Source of the DNA: Blumeriella jaapii
Lineage: Eukaryota; Ascomycota; Leotiomycetes; Helotiales; Drepanopezizaceae
NCBI GenBank assembly: GCA_009599575.1
Contig: VWND01000076.1
Coordinates: 124,001 to 188,000 of the forward strand
Length of the DNA: 64,000 nt
Direction: 5' to 3'
Position 1 is the first letter of the stretch. Every line of letters starts with the position of its first letter. The translations under genes were made by a program, and so were the position numbers. Positions 24,388-35,558 of this stretch are shown in pieces. The notes under the pieces were generated by a model. That model saw nothing but the letters and a program-made list of their open reading frames with translations, was not told where the DNA came from and did not search any database.

Positions 24388-25793
24388 GGCTCTCACAACC
24401 CGGAGCCGCAGGGAGGCGAGGGACGCAGCTCGCGGACGGACGACCTTCACTCCCTGAGTACAGTAGGTGCGGTACGGTACGTACGTACGTCTTGAGGGCC
24501 CTCTTCCCTTTCGCGGGGAGGAAGCCGCTTCGAAGGAGAGATCTGTTTACGTGTATATATATATATGCGTATCTATAGATAACCACCTATACATCTCTAC
24601 ATGCGAAGCACGACAAGCACAGTACAGTACAGAAGATGATAAGTACTGTACTGTATGTCCCTACTATACATACATCAAGACAGACCAACATACCTACCTA
24701 ATCTACAGTACAAGCCAGGACCAACGAGACGAGTTAACAGCGATACCCTCCCTCCCTCCCGACTACAGCATCGACAACCGCCGCCGCCGTCGGGACAGCA
24801 TAATGTACAGTACAGTACAGTACAGTACCATACCCATGGCGCCAGCATCAGCGATCCCATCGCCCAGTATCGTACAGCATCAGCACGCACCAACGGCCCA
24901 TTCATTCATGGACCAGGAGGAGCACGCCCGCCCACCGCATGCAGCCGCGAGGGGATCCTCCTCCCGCCGCCGCCGACTCCCACCCGCGCACGCCCAACAA
25001 CAACCGCAGCGGAGGGCCGCCTCTCTGTCTCGCCTTCCCCAGCCGCGGCGAGGGCGTCGTCGGGACCGCTTGATTGATCGGGGTGGGATGCGTGGGAGAG
25101 AATACTGTACCGTACTGTACTGTATCTCCCGGGTGCGTGAGACGGGGACCGAGATGCGGCCGAGCGCGCGTCGAGCAGAGAGAGGCGTGGTTTGGGGTTG
25201 ACTGGACGGGTGTGTGGGGGAGGAGTGGGGGCATGACGCTCGAGATGGAGTACTCTCTCTCGTTGCGGGTTCACGACGGACGGCGAGGGGATGTGCGTAG
25301 AAAGGAAAAGGAGAAGGAAAAAGGGAAAAAAAAAAGAAAGGGGAGGGGTGGAGGGGTGGAGGGGTGGAAATGCGCCCCGTCGACGGGCAAAGGGGCATGA
25401 TGATGGATCGATCACGTTTCGTGCACATGACACCACAGCGTGAGCAGGTCGACCGTGGGGGACGACACAGCAACGTACAATACAGTAGACCAAAAGTATT
25501 GATTCCAGCTCTGGCAGAGATCGTACAGGCACCAACCTCGCCGAATTATCCAAATGCGCGCGTGACGCAGAGCCCAGAGCAGGATGCGCTCCGCGGCCGA
25601 CGGCATTGACTGCGAGAGAAAAAAAAAACCCCTACCCACCAACCAACCCACGAACCACAGAAACACAAAACGCCTCGCATCCTCGGCCCCAGGGCCGCGT
25701 CCCCTTCCCCATGCATGTGTGTGATGTACAGCCTCCGTGTGCCGAGGGCGCCGGCGTGGTGGTGCGGGCGTGTCGACGGTCCGGACGCGGGAT
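24388..25793. other. Intergenic with GTAC-type repeats
   Basis: Several long stop-free frames occur on both strands here, caused by high GC content; none shows introns, domains or a coherent protein. The stretch carries GTACGTACGTAC (near 24479), a CAGTA pentamer run at 24805-24829 and TACTGTACCGTACTGTAC near 25105. A purine-rich GGAGGGGTGG run lies near 25341-25370. It should include the downstream region of the GPI-protein gene. Confidence 0.5.
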
Positions 25794-26695
25794 TTACAAG
25801 ACGAGCGCGACGACCACGCCGGCGAAGGCGGCGAGACCGCCGGACACCATCTGGGCGGCGGCGCCGGTGACGACGTAGCCGCTCTTCTGGGGGCCGACGC
25901 CGGTGCCGGTGGGGTAGGGAGCCGTGCTGGTGTTGGAGGCGTGGTAGATGGGCACCTCGGGGGAGTGGACGGGGTAGCCGGCCGGGGGCGTGTTGGCGGG
26001 GTAGCTGGGCGTGTTGACGGCGTAGCCGGCCGGAGGGGTGTGCGCCGGGTAGTCGGCGGACGGGGTCGCGACGGGGTAGCCGGCCGGAGGGGTGTTCGCG
26101 GGGTAGTCGGCGGCGGGCGGCGGGTTCGCGGCGTAGCCGGCCGGCGGTGTCTGCACGGGGTAGCCGGCGCCGGGGACGGTCGTGGGAGGCGCCGCCACCA
26201 GCGTGGCGTACTGCTGCGTCGACGAGACCACCGGGTACGAGCCGGGCGCCGAAGACAGGCCCGTGACGTGGAAGGGGAACGAGAACTGGAAGATGGGGTT
26301 GGCCGTGCTGGCGCTCGAGTCGAGCGTGAGCTTGAAGCCGTAGGTCGCGAACGCAGGCAGGTCGGCCGGGACCGTCCACGAGAACTTGCCCGCGGCTTGG
26401 TCGATACCCGCTGCACGCACCGGTTAGCAAGGGAGGCCTCGAGAGAGGAGGGGGCTTGCGACGAACCTGCCACGGTGAGGCCGACCTCGAGGGTCGCCGG
26501 CGTCGCGCCCTGGAGGAGTTGGATGGTGATGGGGCCCGGATGCCCGCTCTGGCCCTGCCAGGTGATGTCGAGCACCGAGCCGGCGGCGACGTTCTGGTCC
26601 TGGGCCGGGACCGTCAGGGCCGCGAAGTTGGCCGTCTGGGCGACGACCGAGGAGGCGAGGGCCAGCACGGCCGCGGAGATCGTGGAGCAGCGCAT
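25794..26695 (-). CDS. GPI-anchored Kre9/Knh-like surface protein with PPAGYP repeats
   Basis: Two exons (26695-26467 and 26410-25794) joined over a 56-nt intron give 281 aa. The N-terminus MRCSTISAAVLALASSVVAQ is a clear signal peptide. The next 150 residues resemble the Ser/Thr-rich Kre9/Knh1-like immunoglobulin-type domain found in fungal GPI proteins: VPAQDQNVAAGSVLDITWQ, ITIQLLQGATPATLEVGLTV and GKFSWTVPADLPAFATYGFK. A Pro/Ala/Tyr region follows, made of repeated units like NTPPAGYPV, DYPANTPPAGYPVATPSA and so on. The C-terminus (AAAQMVSGGLAAFAGVVVAL) is hydrophobic, as expected for a GPI-attachment signal. It is predicted to sit at the plasma membrane or wall. The donor GTTCGT is non-consensus. 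Long open frames in other phases over this GC-rich gene are shadows. Confidence 0.85.
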
Positions 26696-29600
26696 GTTGA
26701 AGAGTCGAGAGCAAGCAGGAAGAGATGCAAAGGAGTGTGAGGTATCGAGAGATACCAAAAATGAGAGGGAGATCGGGGAGGGGGATTAAGTAAAGCGAAG
26801 GACGTCAAAGGGGGAGAAGGGAGAGATGGAATGTCAGATATCCTAAAGGGGGGGATCTGGCTGGCGCTATATATATGGATGACGGTAATTGGACCCGACG
26901 CAAAACATGCCACACGGACTTCCTTGCTACTTTCGGTTCACAGCCTCCGAGGGTCCCTAGTTTCCCACATATGTAATGCACCGGGACGGGTGGTGACGGG
27001 GATCAGGAGAACTCGGGGATCGACTGCTACCCGCAGCAGACAGGAGGAAATGAGCGGGAACGAAGAACGAACGAACGAACGAACGAAGGAACGGACGATT
27101 GGATGAATGGATGAATGAACGAACGAGAGAATGAATGAATGCATTGGACCAGGGGCCGGAGCGAGCCGAGCGCGAAAGAAGGGGAAGGGGAAGCGAGAAT
27201 AAACAAAGAGGAATGGGAGAGAGAGAGATGAGAAGTGACGGCTGTACTGAGGACGCATTAATTTTCTACCACTACAGTACTGTGGCTACTACTGTACAGT
27301 ACTGTACACTGGTGCTACGATCACCATAGACTACTACTCAATGTACCTCCGTACCACAGCACAGGACAGAGACTATGAATTGTGCACCTCTCGAGGTTCT
27401 CCTGGTCTATCCCTGACCGCTTGGTTCCACACACAGATTGTTCACTCACTCATCCATTCATTCATTGATTCATCCATGGCTGGCTGCGCAGGAATATTGA
27501 ATTGATTCCCCATGCTCTGCGGCTGTGGCTGGGATTGCAGTACGACGCAATCTCTGCCATTAGTAGCAACTGTGCCAAAGCAGCAAAGCACCGATAACGA
27601 TGACACACGTTGGATGGCAATACTCTACAGTCCTGTCCTGTACTGTACTTTATGTACTTCCACCACGCTGGGGGCACCTGCACTCGCGTCCCGACTTCGA
27701 GTCTTGTACAGTATAGTACTTCCCAGTGTGTAGGCAGGTCGGCGGCACATATAGTGCTGCACGTAGGTAGGTACCAGTACAGCCAGCCCATCTTCTATCA
27801 ATGGAAAACGAGCACCAAACCTCCGCCGCATCTCCTCTCCTTTTCGTCGGGACGACTCCGAGCGCTGCGGCCCCGTGCCAATCTTGTCGGTTTCGACTCT
27901 AGCACGGCGTGCCCCGTTCCTGACTAGTCCCTCGATACTTGGGGCCCCCCGTCCTTATCTGGCTCCGCTCTTTGAGGGGGAAAGTATCGAGTGATCCACC
28001 ATCGAAAAGGTCGAGAGAAGTGGGCGTGAAAATGACAGGGCCGTACTGAGGTCAGTCAATCGCTTGAAAAAACAAAACAAAATAAAAACAAGAACATTGG
28101 GCCAGGGACGGGGACGCGTCGTGGGTTTGCGGTTAGAGTTGTTTGTCCCGTGACATGTGATCGATCTTCAAGTAAGCTTACAGTTACTGACTTACAGTTG
28201 GAAAGTTTGTGTTGGTTGTCCTTGGTTTGGAAGGTCTGCCTAGAAGGGTCCTGCTTGTCAACAGACTCCACGTGCATGTCGGCCCGGGCATGGCACAGCG
28301 GCACAAGCAACCACGCTGTACACGTACTGTGCGGTACCGTGCTGTACTCCATACACGCCGTCATTGGCCGTTATTTTGGTCCATGTGAATGCATTGCGGC
28401 GAGCAAGCGAATTTCACGCACGTGCTACAGAACAGTACTGTGTACATTACCGTCATCTATTTCCTTCCCGGCCAGAGCCAATCACGTCACTCCATCCCGA
28501 GGGATCGGTTGCTAATTCCATTCCCTCCCAAGCACTTCTGTTTGGGCTTCTCAATGCTGGAATGGCTTCTTCTGGATTTCGGCTCCACTTGCGACAATAC
28601 TTGTACAATAGTACTTACTGTATGTACTTACTGTATGTACATACTGTGCTGGCATCGGAGATCGACTTCTTTTGTTTTTCGAGCCGGCCTCCCCCGCCAC
28701 CCCCTCACCCAGAATGTTTAATACCCGCTTTTGGCACCGTCAGCGTTTCGATCTCCAGCGCGACTGTCGAGGTATTGCCGAAGTTGTATCGAAGCACAGT
28801 ATGCCGTCAGTAGCCAAAGCTCTGCAAGCATCGGTCGATTCCACTTCTTCTACAGTACTTCTTGAACTCTTCCCCCCTCTGTTTCTTTGGCGTACTAACT
28901 TTCACACGTATGTAGTACTTGCTGTACTGTGCTGCACTGCACTGTACTGTACTGTGCTGTATGTACATGCGGTCAAGTCTCAGACGGTCATCACCTACAG
29001 TACAGTACAGTACAGTACAGTAACCTGGCCATCATTTCGTAAAAGTCTCTTCTTCTTCATGGAGGCATTGGAGCGTCACCGTCCGCTCGCGAGGTTTGAG
29101 AGACGTTTCACCGAGTCAGCAATTTTACACGTCGTTGACGTCTTCGTTCGACATAGATGGTTCTCCTTGCCACCTTTCGCCATGGTCAGCCTGTGGGATG
29201 TTTGAACAGGGTGTGGACCTGTGGCACACCACTGCTCTTGGACCTACGTAGGTACATACCTACTGTACAGTACTGTACGTACCGTACTGTACTGTAGGTC
29301 TGGTGTGGATAGCACGAGTCAAAGCAAGCAAGCACTCCCCCCCCTCCAAATCAATCGCAGGGCTCGAACCTGTTTTGGAGTCTGTCCGATTCTGTGTTTC
29401 ACTTCTACCTCGTCATCCGACCGAGCTCTGCAACTCCATCTCTCCCGAGGAGTTCCAGAATCGCCCCCAAGATCCGAGTGCGCGAAGATCTCCACTGTGA
29501 TTAAGATTGTGACGTTCCTGTCACCTCACCGACTCTGCTTGCTCTTGCTCATCCTTGCGACGGGGAACCGCTCACGCTGCACATCGGACTTTTGCTTCAA

Positions 29601-31096
29601 CGCATGATACTTACGGTAACTAGGCTAAGGCAAGACTCCCCAGAGCTGATATCAATGGGGTGAAACATCCACCCTCGGTTTGCCTGTCGACTCCGAAGGG
29701 AAGTCGTCCACAGCTCGCTGCTGCGTTGAGCGTGTAAGTACTGTAGGCGTGAGACACTGGGCTCCAAAGAGGTACAGTACTGTGCCTCAAGTGCAAGTAG
29801 CTTTTACCAGACACATGAGAGATTCCCCTTCCCTTCTGCTGTAAGTAAATTCTTTTTCCTCTTCCCCCACCTTTCTCTACGGGTAAACAAGTTACGCGAG
29901 GGCCGGCCACCACCCTCTCCCATCGTTCCTCCCAGTACTTGGATCTCACCCTCGTTCCTTGGGACCATACAAGCTTTTTTCCACTGTACATACTGTATGT
30001 ATCGCGCTGAATCAAAGAACTGGCTAGACGCGAAGGTATTTCGGAGGTACTTACTTAGGTACTGTACCTCATCGCCAATTCATTGAACCCCCCCCCCCCA
30101 AAAAAAAAAAAATGGAAAAAAAAAATAACAACAACAAGGCATCAATCCCCGCCTCGAGTTTCCAACCCAGGCAATCGATCGTCTCTGCCTACCTCTCTCT
30201 CAGAGGACTCGTCACTCGAAAAGGCGCAGGAGAAAAAAAGGCTTGGAAGGTGTGTGCGGGAGGGAGGTCGGGCAAGAATCTCGGCTGCACGGTACACTCA
30301 CGACTTTCTCCGCTGACTCGGCGAGGAATATATCTATCTCTTAGAGCGCTATGTACGAACGACGTGTTGGTTCTGTAGGCTTGCCGTGGCCGAGGCAGAC
30401 CTCGGAACTGGATGGATAGTGCTATGTTCAATCACATCAATCAGTATAGTACCTACCTACTTTGTCTTCTCGTGCTAGTGCTGTACTGTACTGTACTAGG
30501 TAGGGCTTTTGCATCGGGGGTTTTTTTTTAGCAACGTGGATTTTTTGTTTTCGCAGATTTGGTAGGCGCTGAATGTACAGTTGTATGATGTATTACGAGG
30601 CAGATGTGAAAACTTGGAATTGTTGTGTTTAAGTACTGTTTAGGTATTTAATAATCTGTGCTTTGTTTTCTCGTGCTAGTAGGTCTCTTATATCTGCTTT
30701 TTTTCGCAATTTGAATTTTTTGTTTTCGCAGATTTTGTAGGCGCTGAATGTACAGTGGTATGATGTAATACGAGGCAGATATGAAAACTTGAATTTTTTG
30801 TGTTTAAGTATCTTAATCAGTATTTGACTGGCAGATCATGGTTGGCATTTATGTCCTGCAAGTTAACTCTTGCCCTGATGCCGATAGCCGACCGTCACCA
30901 ATCAGAGTCGTTGATTCGGGCCGTCAAAGGCCGGCCCACTTCCCCAGAGGGCCAGGGCAATTACTGTATGTCCGGACGAATTTAAACCGAGATATCTACA
31001 TACCTACTGTATTGTACTGAATCCTGTACTGTCCTACACCTATCTACGCTTTTCATTATCTCTGCTCCTTGCGCTTGCGATTGACAGATTTCATCC
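26696..31096. other. 4.4-kb intergenic desert with simple repeats
   Basis: No credible gene was found on either strand. The region contains GAAC and GAAT tetramer runs (27057-27140), many TACTGTAC/CAGTAC clusters (27280-27310, 28610-28645, 28915-29025, 29260-29300), a C-run followed by an A-run (30090-30112) and a diverged tandem duplication at 30461-30812. It includes the promoter of the flanking minus-strand GPI gene and, at the right end, that of the lactate dehydrogenase. Confidence 0.6.
30461..30812. repeat. Diverged tandem duplication, about 150-175 bp units
   Basis: Two copies (about 30461-30636 and 30662-30812) share TTTG(T)CTTCTCGTGCTAGT, ATTTTTTGTTTTCGCAGATTT, GTAGGCGCTGAATGTACAG, GTATGATGTA(T/A)TACGAGGCAGAT and GTGTTTAAGTA. 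Copy 1 has an extra insertion carrying a CTGTACTGTACTGTAC run and a T-tract. Copies are noncoding. Confidence 0.85.
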
Positions 31097-32717
31097 ATGG
31101 CGAAGACTTTCAATGCTGCCGAAGGTGATTTTGGTAAATGCGACTGCAACCCCATACTAACCTGCTATCAGTGTCGAAGCACAATGCCCCAGACTCCTGC
31201 TGGGTGATTCTGTACGGCAACGTCTGGGACGTCACGGACTTTCTTCCCAATCACCCAGGCGGGTCGAGTATAATCCTGAAGCTGGCCGGTCGCGATGCAA
31301 CAGAAGAGTACGACCCAATCCATCCGCCGGGCACTCTGGAAGAGAACCTCAAACCCGAAGCAAACCTGGGGAGAATCGATGCTTCAACGCTCCCCAAGCC
31401 CAAAGAAGATACAGCAGCGAAGGGGCAAGCACCGGAGGGTCCGCCGGACATGCAGAGCATTTTGAATCTGGACGAAATGGAGCAGGTGGCTACAAAGCTG
31501 ATTTCGAAGAAGTGTTGGGCTTACTACTATTCCGCCGCGGACGACCTAGTATCGAAGAGCTTCAACAATTTGGTATACAAGCAAATCCTGCTGCGGCCGA
31601 GAGTCTTTGTGGACTGTACACGATGCGATACTTCTACATCACTTCTGGGACACAGTGTCGGGATACCTCTGTTCGTTTCGCCCGCGGCAATGGCTCGATT
31701 GGCACATCCTGCAGGCGAGCAGGGGATTGCACAAGGAGTCAGTCGATTTGGAGCTTTACAGATCATCTCCAATAACGCATCCCAGACGCCGGAGCAAATT
31801 GTGGAAGGATCCCTACCGGGACAAATCTTTGGTTGGCAGCTGTACGTCCAGAATGACCGGAAGAAGAGCGAGGATATGCTCGCCAGGATAAATAAGATGT
31901 CGGACAAGTTTAAGTTCATCTGTTTGACACTGGATGCTCCTGTCCCAGGAAAGAGAGAGGATGACGAGAGAGGAAGCCTGGTCGGTGCCTCTTTACCAGT
32001 GTCATCCGGTGTCAAGACCGCGGATGAGCCAAAACGGCCTGGTGGAGGTGGTGTGGGGCAACAGCTCTTTTTTGGGACTGCTGCGGATCTGACCTGGAAG
32101 ACCACGTTACCGTGGCTAGCCAAGCACACTGACTTACCGATCGTACTGAAAGGTCTCCAAACACACGAGGACGCGTATTTAGCAGCTCAACATGTTCCCC
32201 AGGTCAAGGCGATCATTCTATCGAACCATGGCGGGCGAGCGCTTGACACTGCTCCGCCTGCTGTACACACCTTGTTGGAAATTCGGAAATACTGCCCTGA
32301 AGTTTTCAGCAGGTTAGAGGTCTGGGTAGATGGTGGTATCAAAAGAGGTACCGACGTTGTAAAAGCTCTATGCCTGGGTGCCAAGGCAGTAGGAGTTGGT
32401 CGGGCTGCGTTATTCGGCCTTGGAGCTGGTGGTGCCGAGGGCGTTGAGAGGACATTTGAAAGTAAGTGATGCCTTTAATAGCTCGACGGGATGCTTACCT
32501 TTCGTCTAGTACTTAAAGGCGAGACAGAAACGTGCATGAGACTCTTAGGTGTTGAGAGAGTAATTGATCTGGGCCCTAAGCATGTACGTTGTCTGTTACT
32601 GTTCTCAATGGCCAAACTGACTTTCATTAGATCAATTCGCGTGCTGTCGAGCGCGATATATATGATGGCCATGCAGGGTTAGAGAAGCTCGGCCTTTGGG
32701 TGAAAGCTAATTTGTAG
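31097..32717 (+). CDS. CYB2: L-lactate dehydrogenase, cytochrome b2 type
   Basis: Flavocytochrome that oxidises L-lactate, or a related 2-hydroxy acid, to the keto acid with electrons passed through heme b. Four exons (31097-31124, 31172-32461, 32510-32583, 32631-32717) give 492 aa; introns are 47-48 nt. The N-terminal cytochrome b5 domain has [12 protein letters not shown], with the first heme histidine, and [14 protein letters not shown], with the likely second. The FMN domain follows: [33 protein letters not shown], then the catalytic SNHGGRALD and [17 protein letters not shown]. The C-terminus holds MRLLGV and [10 protein letters not shown]. The first 12 residues ([12 protein letters not shown]) do not look like the long mitochondrial presequence of yeast Cyb2, so location is uncertain. 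Substrate specificity is inferred from family only. Confidence 0.92.
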
Positions 32718-33434
32718 ATACACATACAAATACAAGCTTGGATAACTGCTGGCTATCGCTTACGACTGAGCTAATCCTGAAATGTTCTGCCCTACTTGGA
32801 AGACTTCTGCCCACCGGCTGTTTCTCAAGCTCATCAACGGTCATGATTCCTCAGGAATCCATGTTAATCTCGACCTAGTCTGTTCACAGCCCCTCAACCC
32901 CTCGAAGCGTCGTGCTGTGAACCACAGATATCCTCAGGCCTGTCATCAAATGGGGTACCATCACCAATTCACTTTCCAAGACGCTATGGAAAGAATTCGG
33001 ACTTCCCAGACGTCTATCGCTTTGGAGAAACCACCATTACTTTTTTAGCAAAAGCTCTTCCGACATATCATCCTCGAATTCGCTGGTCGAGACTCTTAGA
33101 TTTGACAACTGTCTTGTAGTAAACACACTGTCTCAACCACACACAACCTTAACCACTACAGAATTTGAACCACTGCACAACAGCCTCGCCATGTCTCCAA
33201 AGCTCGAAGGCCTCCCGGTTCAGGAAACCTGTCAGACAAACTGTGTTCCACCCGCCACGAATCCCATCTCCGTACTGCCAGCCAAGCTAACACCAGCAGC
33301 TCCCTCTCTCTCCTGGCCAGTAACTCCAGCGACGACAAACACAGCGGCTGGATCTCCGTCTATGCGCGCACCACCAAGGCACACATGAGCACCCACCCCT
33401 ATTCGTTATTGTCGCGAGCTTCAGGCCCGAAGAC
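32718..33434. other. Intergenic or unresolved 5' exons
   Basis: An ATG at 33191 opens a 65-codon frame, and an overlapping frame reads LASNSSDDKHSGWISVYART with coding-like third positions up to about 33410. Neither joins the next gene without an intron or a frame change. The rest shows no gene. Confidence 0.4.
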
Positions 33435-34259
33435 ATGGGCAGCCCCTTCGGAGCTAATGCCCTGGTTTCTTACCCTTCTAGTGACACAAGGCTAGCTCGG
33501 ATGAAGTGCGATGGCGGCCAACAACGCAAATCCTCCGTCGTCCAACGTTGCGATCACTGCAGCCTCCAGGGCTGCAAGGCTTGCATGCCCCAGGTCAGAA
33601 AAATAACTTATCACGAGCATGATAGTGCCCGTCTTCACTGGGCTGCTTCTCCTACCTCTTTGAGTCTCGGAGGTGGGAGTGTTACTAGGGGTCGAGGTCG
33701 TAGGGTCAGGAAGAGCGTTCGTGTCCTTGTTGAGCGTGGCAGGGGAAAGCCTATCCAGATCAAGGCTCCGGAGAAGCTTGAATCGGAGGAAGAGAATGGC
33801 GATGGTTCTAAATTCGGCGCGAAGGCGGGCAGCAACAGTGCAGGCGCGAACTTGGACGACGAGGTTCAAACAGCGTCGAAGGCAAATGCTCGGGAGCATG
33901 TGGAGCTGGAGGGCGGCGGAACGGCCCCATCCGTCAATCCTAGTTTCTCGGGTAAGAAAACTCCCGTTTGGCGTGTCTTCAACAGCCACAACGGACGCAT
34001 CTTCAGAAGCCATACTCCCGGCCCGGACAGTTACCCAGCTCCCGTCCCCTCTGCCCCTAATCCTTTCGAGGTCGCCCGTCTCGGCCAAGCTCACGGCGAT
34101 GTCAACCTGCGCCGTATCGCCTCCGTTCCGAGCAACACCCGCGCCTTCGGAAACGCCGTGGACCTGGACGCCGTCCAGAAGAGCGCGGCTAGCCTCGAGT
34201 CGTGGAATGCCCCACGCGGGGCCGCATGGCATGGCACGCCGAGCCTCTGCTACTGGTGA
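33435..34259 (+). CDS. Hypothetical basic protein; 5' end unresolved
   Basis: This 274-aa open frame starts MGSPFGANALVSYPSSDTR and ends WHGTPSLCYW. Third-position bias to C/T is strong over the last 110 codons (KKTPVWRVFNSHNGR..., PAPNPFEV...), which supports real coding on the plus strand. A cysteine-rich segment, QRCDHCSLQGCKACMP, could bind zinc but matches no domain I know. A basic stretch (TRGRGRRVRKSVRVLVERGR) follows. The true start is probably upstream: the frame is open to the left beyond 33400 and neighbouring frames also look coding. An intron at CCCCAG/GTCAGA (about 33595) is possible. Treat the boundaries as provisional. No function is assigned. Confidence 0.5.
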   Translation: MGSPFGANALVSYPSSDTRLARMKCDGGQQRKSSVVQRCDHCSLQGCKACMPQVRKITYHEHDSARLHWAASPTSLSLGGGSVTRGRGRRVRKSVRVLVERGRGKPIQIKAPEKLESEEENGDGSKFGAKAGSNSAGANLDDEVQTASKANAREHVELEGGGTAPSVNPSFSGKKTPVWRVFNSHNGRIFRSHTPGPDSYPAPVPSAPNPFEVARLGQAHGDVNLRRIASVPSNTRAFGNAVDLDAVQKSAASLESWNAPRGAAWHGTPSLCYW

Positions 34260-35558
34260 TGTGGGAGAGGGGAAAGGTTGCGGAGGCGGAGGAGCTCTTG
34301 GCTGCTGCTTCGCTGCTGCTGTGTTTTGCTCGCGCACTGGGCGGTGCGGATCGGCTGTGAGCGGGCACGAGCTGGTCTGAGGCAGGTTTCGATGTGCGAA
34401 GAAAAGGATGGATCTTCACGGGGAGGGGCTTTTCAAAAGGGTGAGCAAGGAAAGTCCTCGTTAGGAGGCTGGTGATCTTCGTACCCCTTTTCGCACTGCG
34501 GTCGATTTTTCACCGCGGGGTTCGTTCTTAGAATAGATAGACACGTTTGCTCGAAACGGCTTGAATCAAAAGGTACCACGCGTTTCGACCCAAGCATAAG
34601 GCGAAGTGGCGTTTGCAAGTGGTGGTATGGTGACGGGGTCATTCAATACTTCGACTCATTCTGCCCATGGCCGGATCCTGCTTAACGGCTTGATCAGAGG
34701 GGCAAATACAGGGCGGCGCAGTGCAAGAGGCAAGATATGTGGCACATTGGACCTCGATGATTTTATACAGCATTCCAAAAGGACCTACCTACTTACCTAC
34801 TTTATCATTGTTGGAGGTCGTTGGAATGTAGCCCATGTCGACCCTCGCTTCCGGCTTGGCACGCATGCTCCTTCCGAAAATCTTTCTGCTATGTGCATAC
34901 CTCTGTACTGCACTACCTAGATACCCTTTCTTTGCTATGTACTTACTTCTTGTATACATATACCTGGCACATATACCTGGCATCTGCAGTACATACCTCA
35001 GGTACTTAGCTACTTGCGTGGCTCGGCTCCAACGAAGATCGAGCACCTCTTCTCTCCATCTACTCTGTCTCTTCACCTCGTCTAGCATCTCGCGCGCCAA
35101 ACATGGCCTCAGTGTCCACGTTCCGGTCATGCTCGCCAGACGCGGCCAGACGCTCGCGACTGTAAGACGAAGACCCGGGGGCAGGGACCAGTTAGATTCG
35201 TTGATGCCCCAGCCCTCCGGAGATCTATCTTAGATCTCTCCCGCAACTGGAGCGGGGGTCGGTCGGTCCATCTCTGGACTGTTTCTATCTCCGGCTATCA
35301 GTAAGTGCGGCGATTCTGAAAAATAAAAGTGCCATGAGGACGGGAATCATCTGACAACGTTGCCAGGCGCGTTGGTCTGGATTGACCAAGATCTGGGCCG
35401 AGGCAGCCAAGGTGATAGATAGAACCGGGGGACTTGTGGTGTGTCTTGCCGCATGGAACGTTGACCGTCACTTGTCATGTCCGTGAGGATCCTCGTTCTG
35501 CCGTATGTATGTATGTATGTATGGCCGTAAGTCGACTGACTGCTGTGTTTTCTCTGGC
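34260..35558. other. Intergenic, no firm gene
   Basis: Includes TACCTACTTACC and GTAC-type runs (34786-35010). A codon-biased open stretch at about 35155-35310 ends at a GTAAGT donor-like site, but no start or next exon could be placed. A GTAT tetramer run lies at 35502-35522. Confidence 0.45.

Noticed and set aside
25412..26789. Long open frames of 448, 294 and 350 codons overlapping the GPI-protein gene
   Set aside because: GC-rich repeats remove stops in several frames. Only the frame with signal peptide, Kre9-like domain and GPI tail makes sense.
29340..29430. Possible minus-strand tRNA around GGTTCGAGCCC
   Set aside because: A T-arm-like hairpin can be drawn, but no D arm, anticodon arm or acceptor stem fits upstream.
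35103..35310. Zn2Cys6 transcription-factor exon near MASVSTFRSC
   Set aside because: The cysteines do not follow the C-x2-C-x6-C pattern, and the ATG frame stops after 20 codons.
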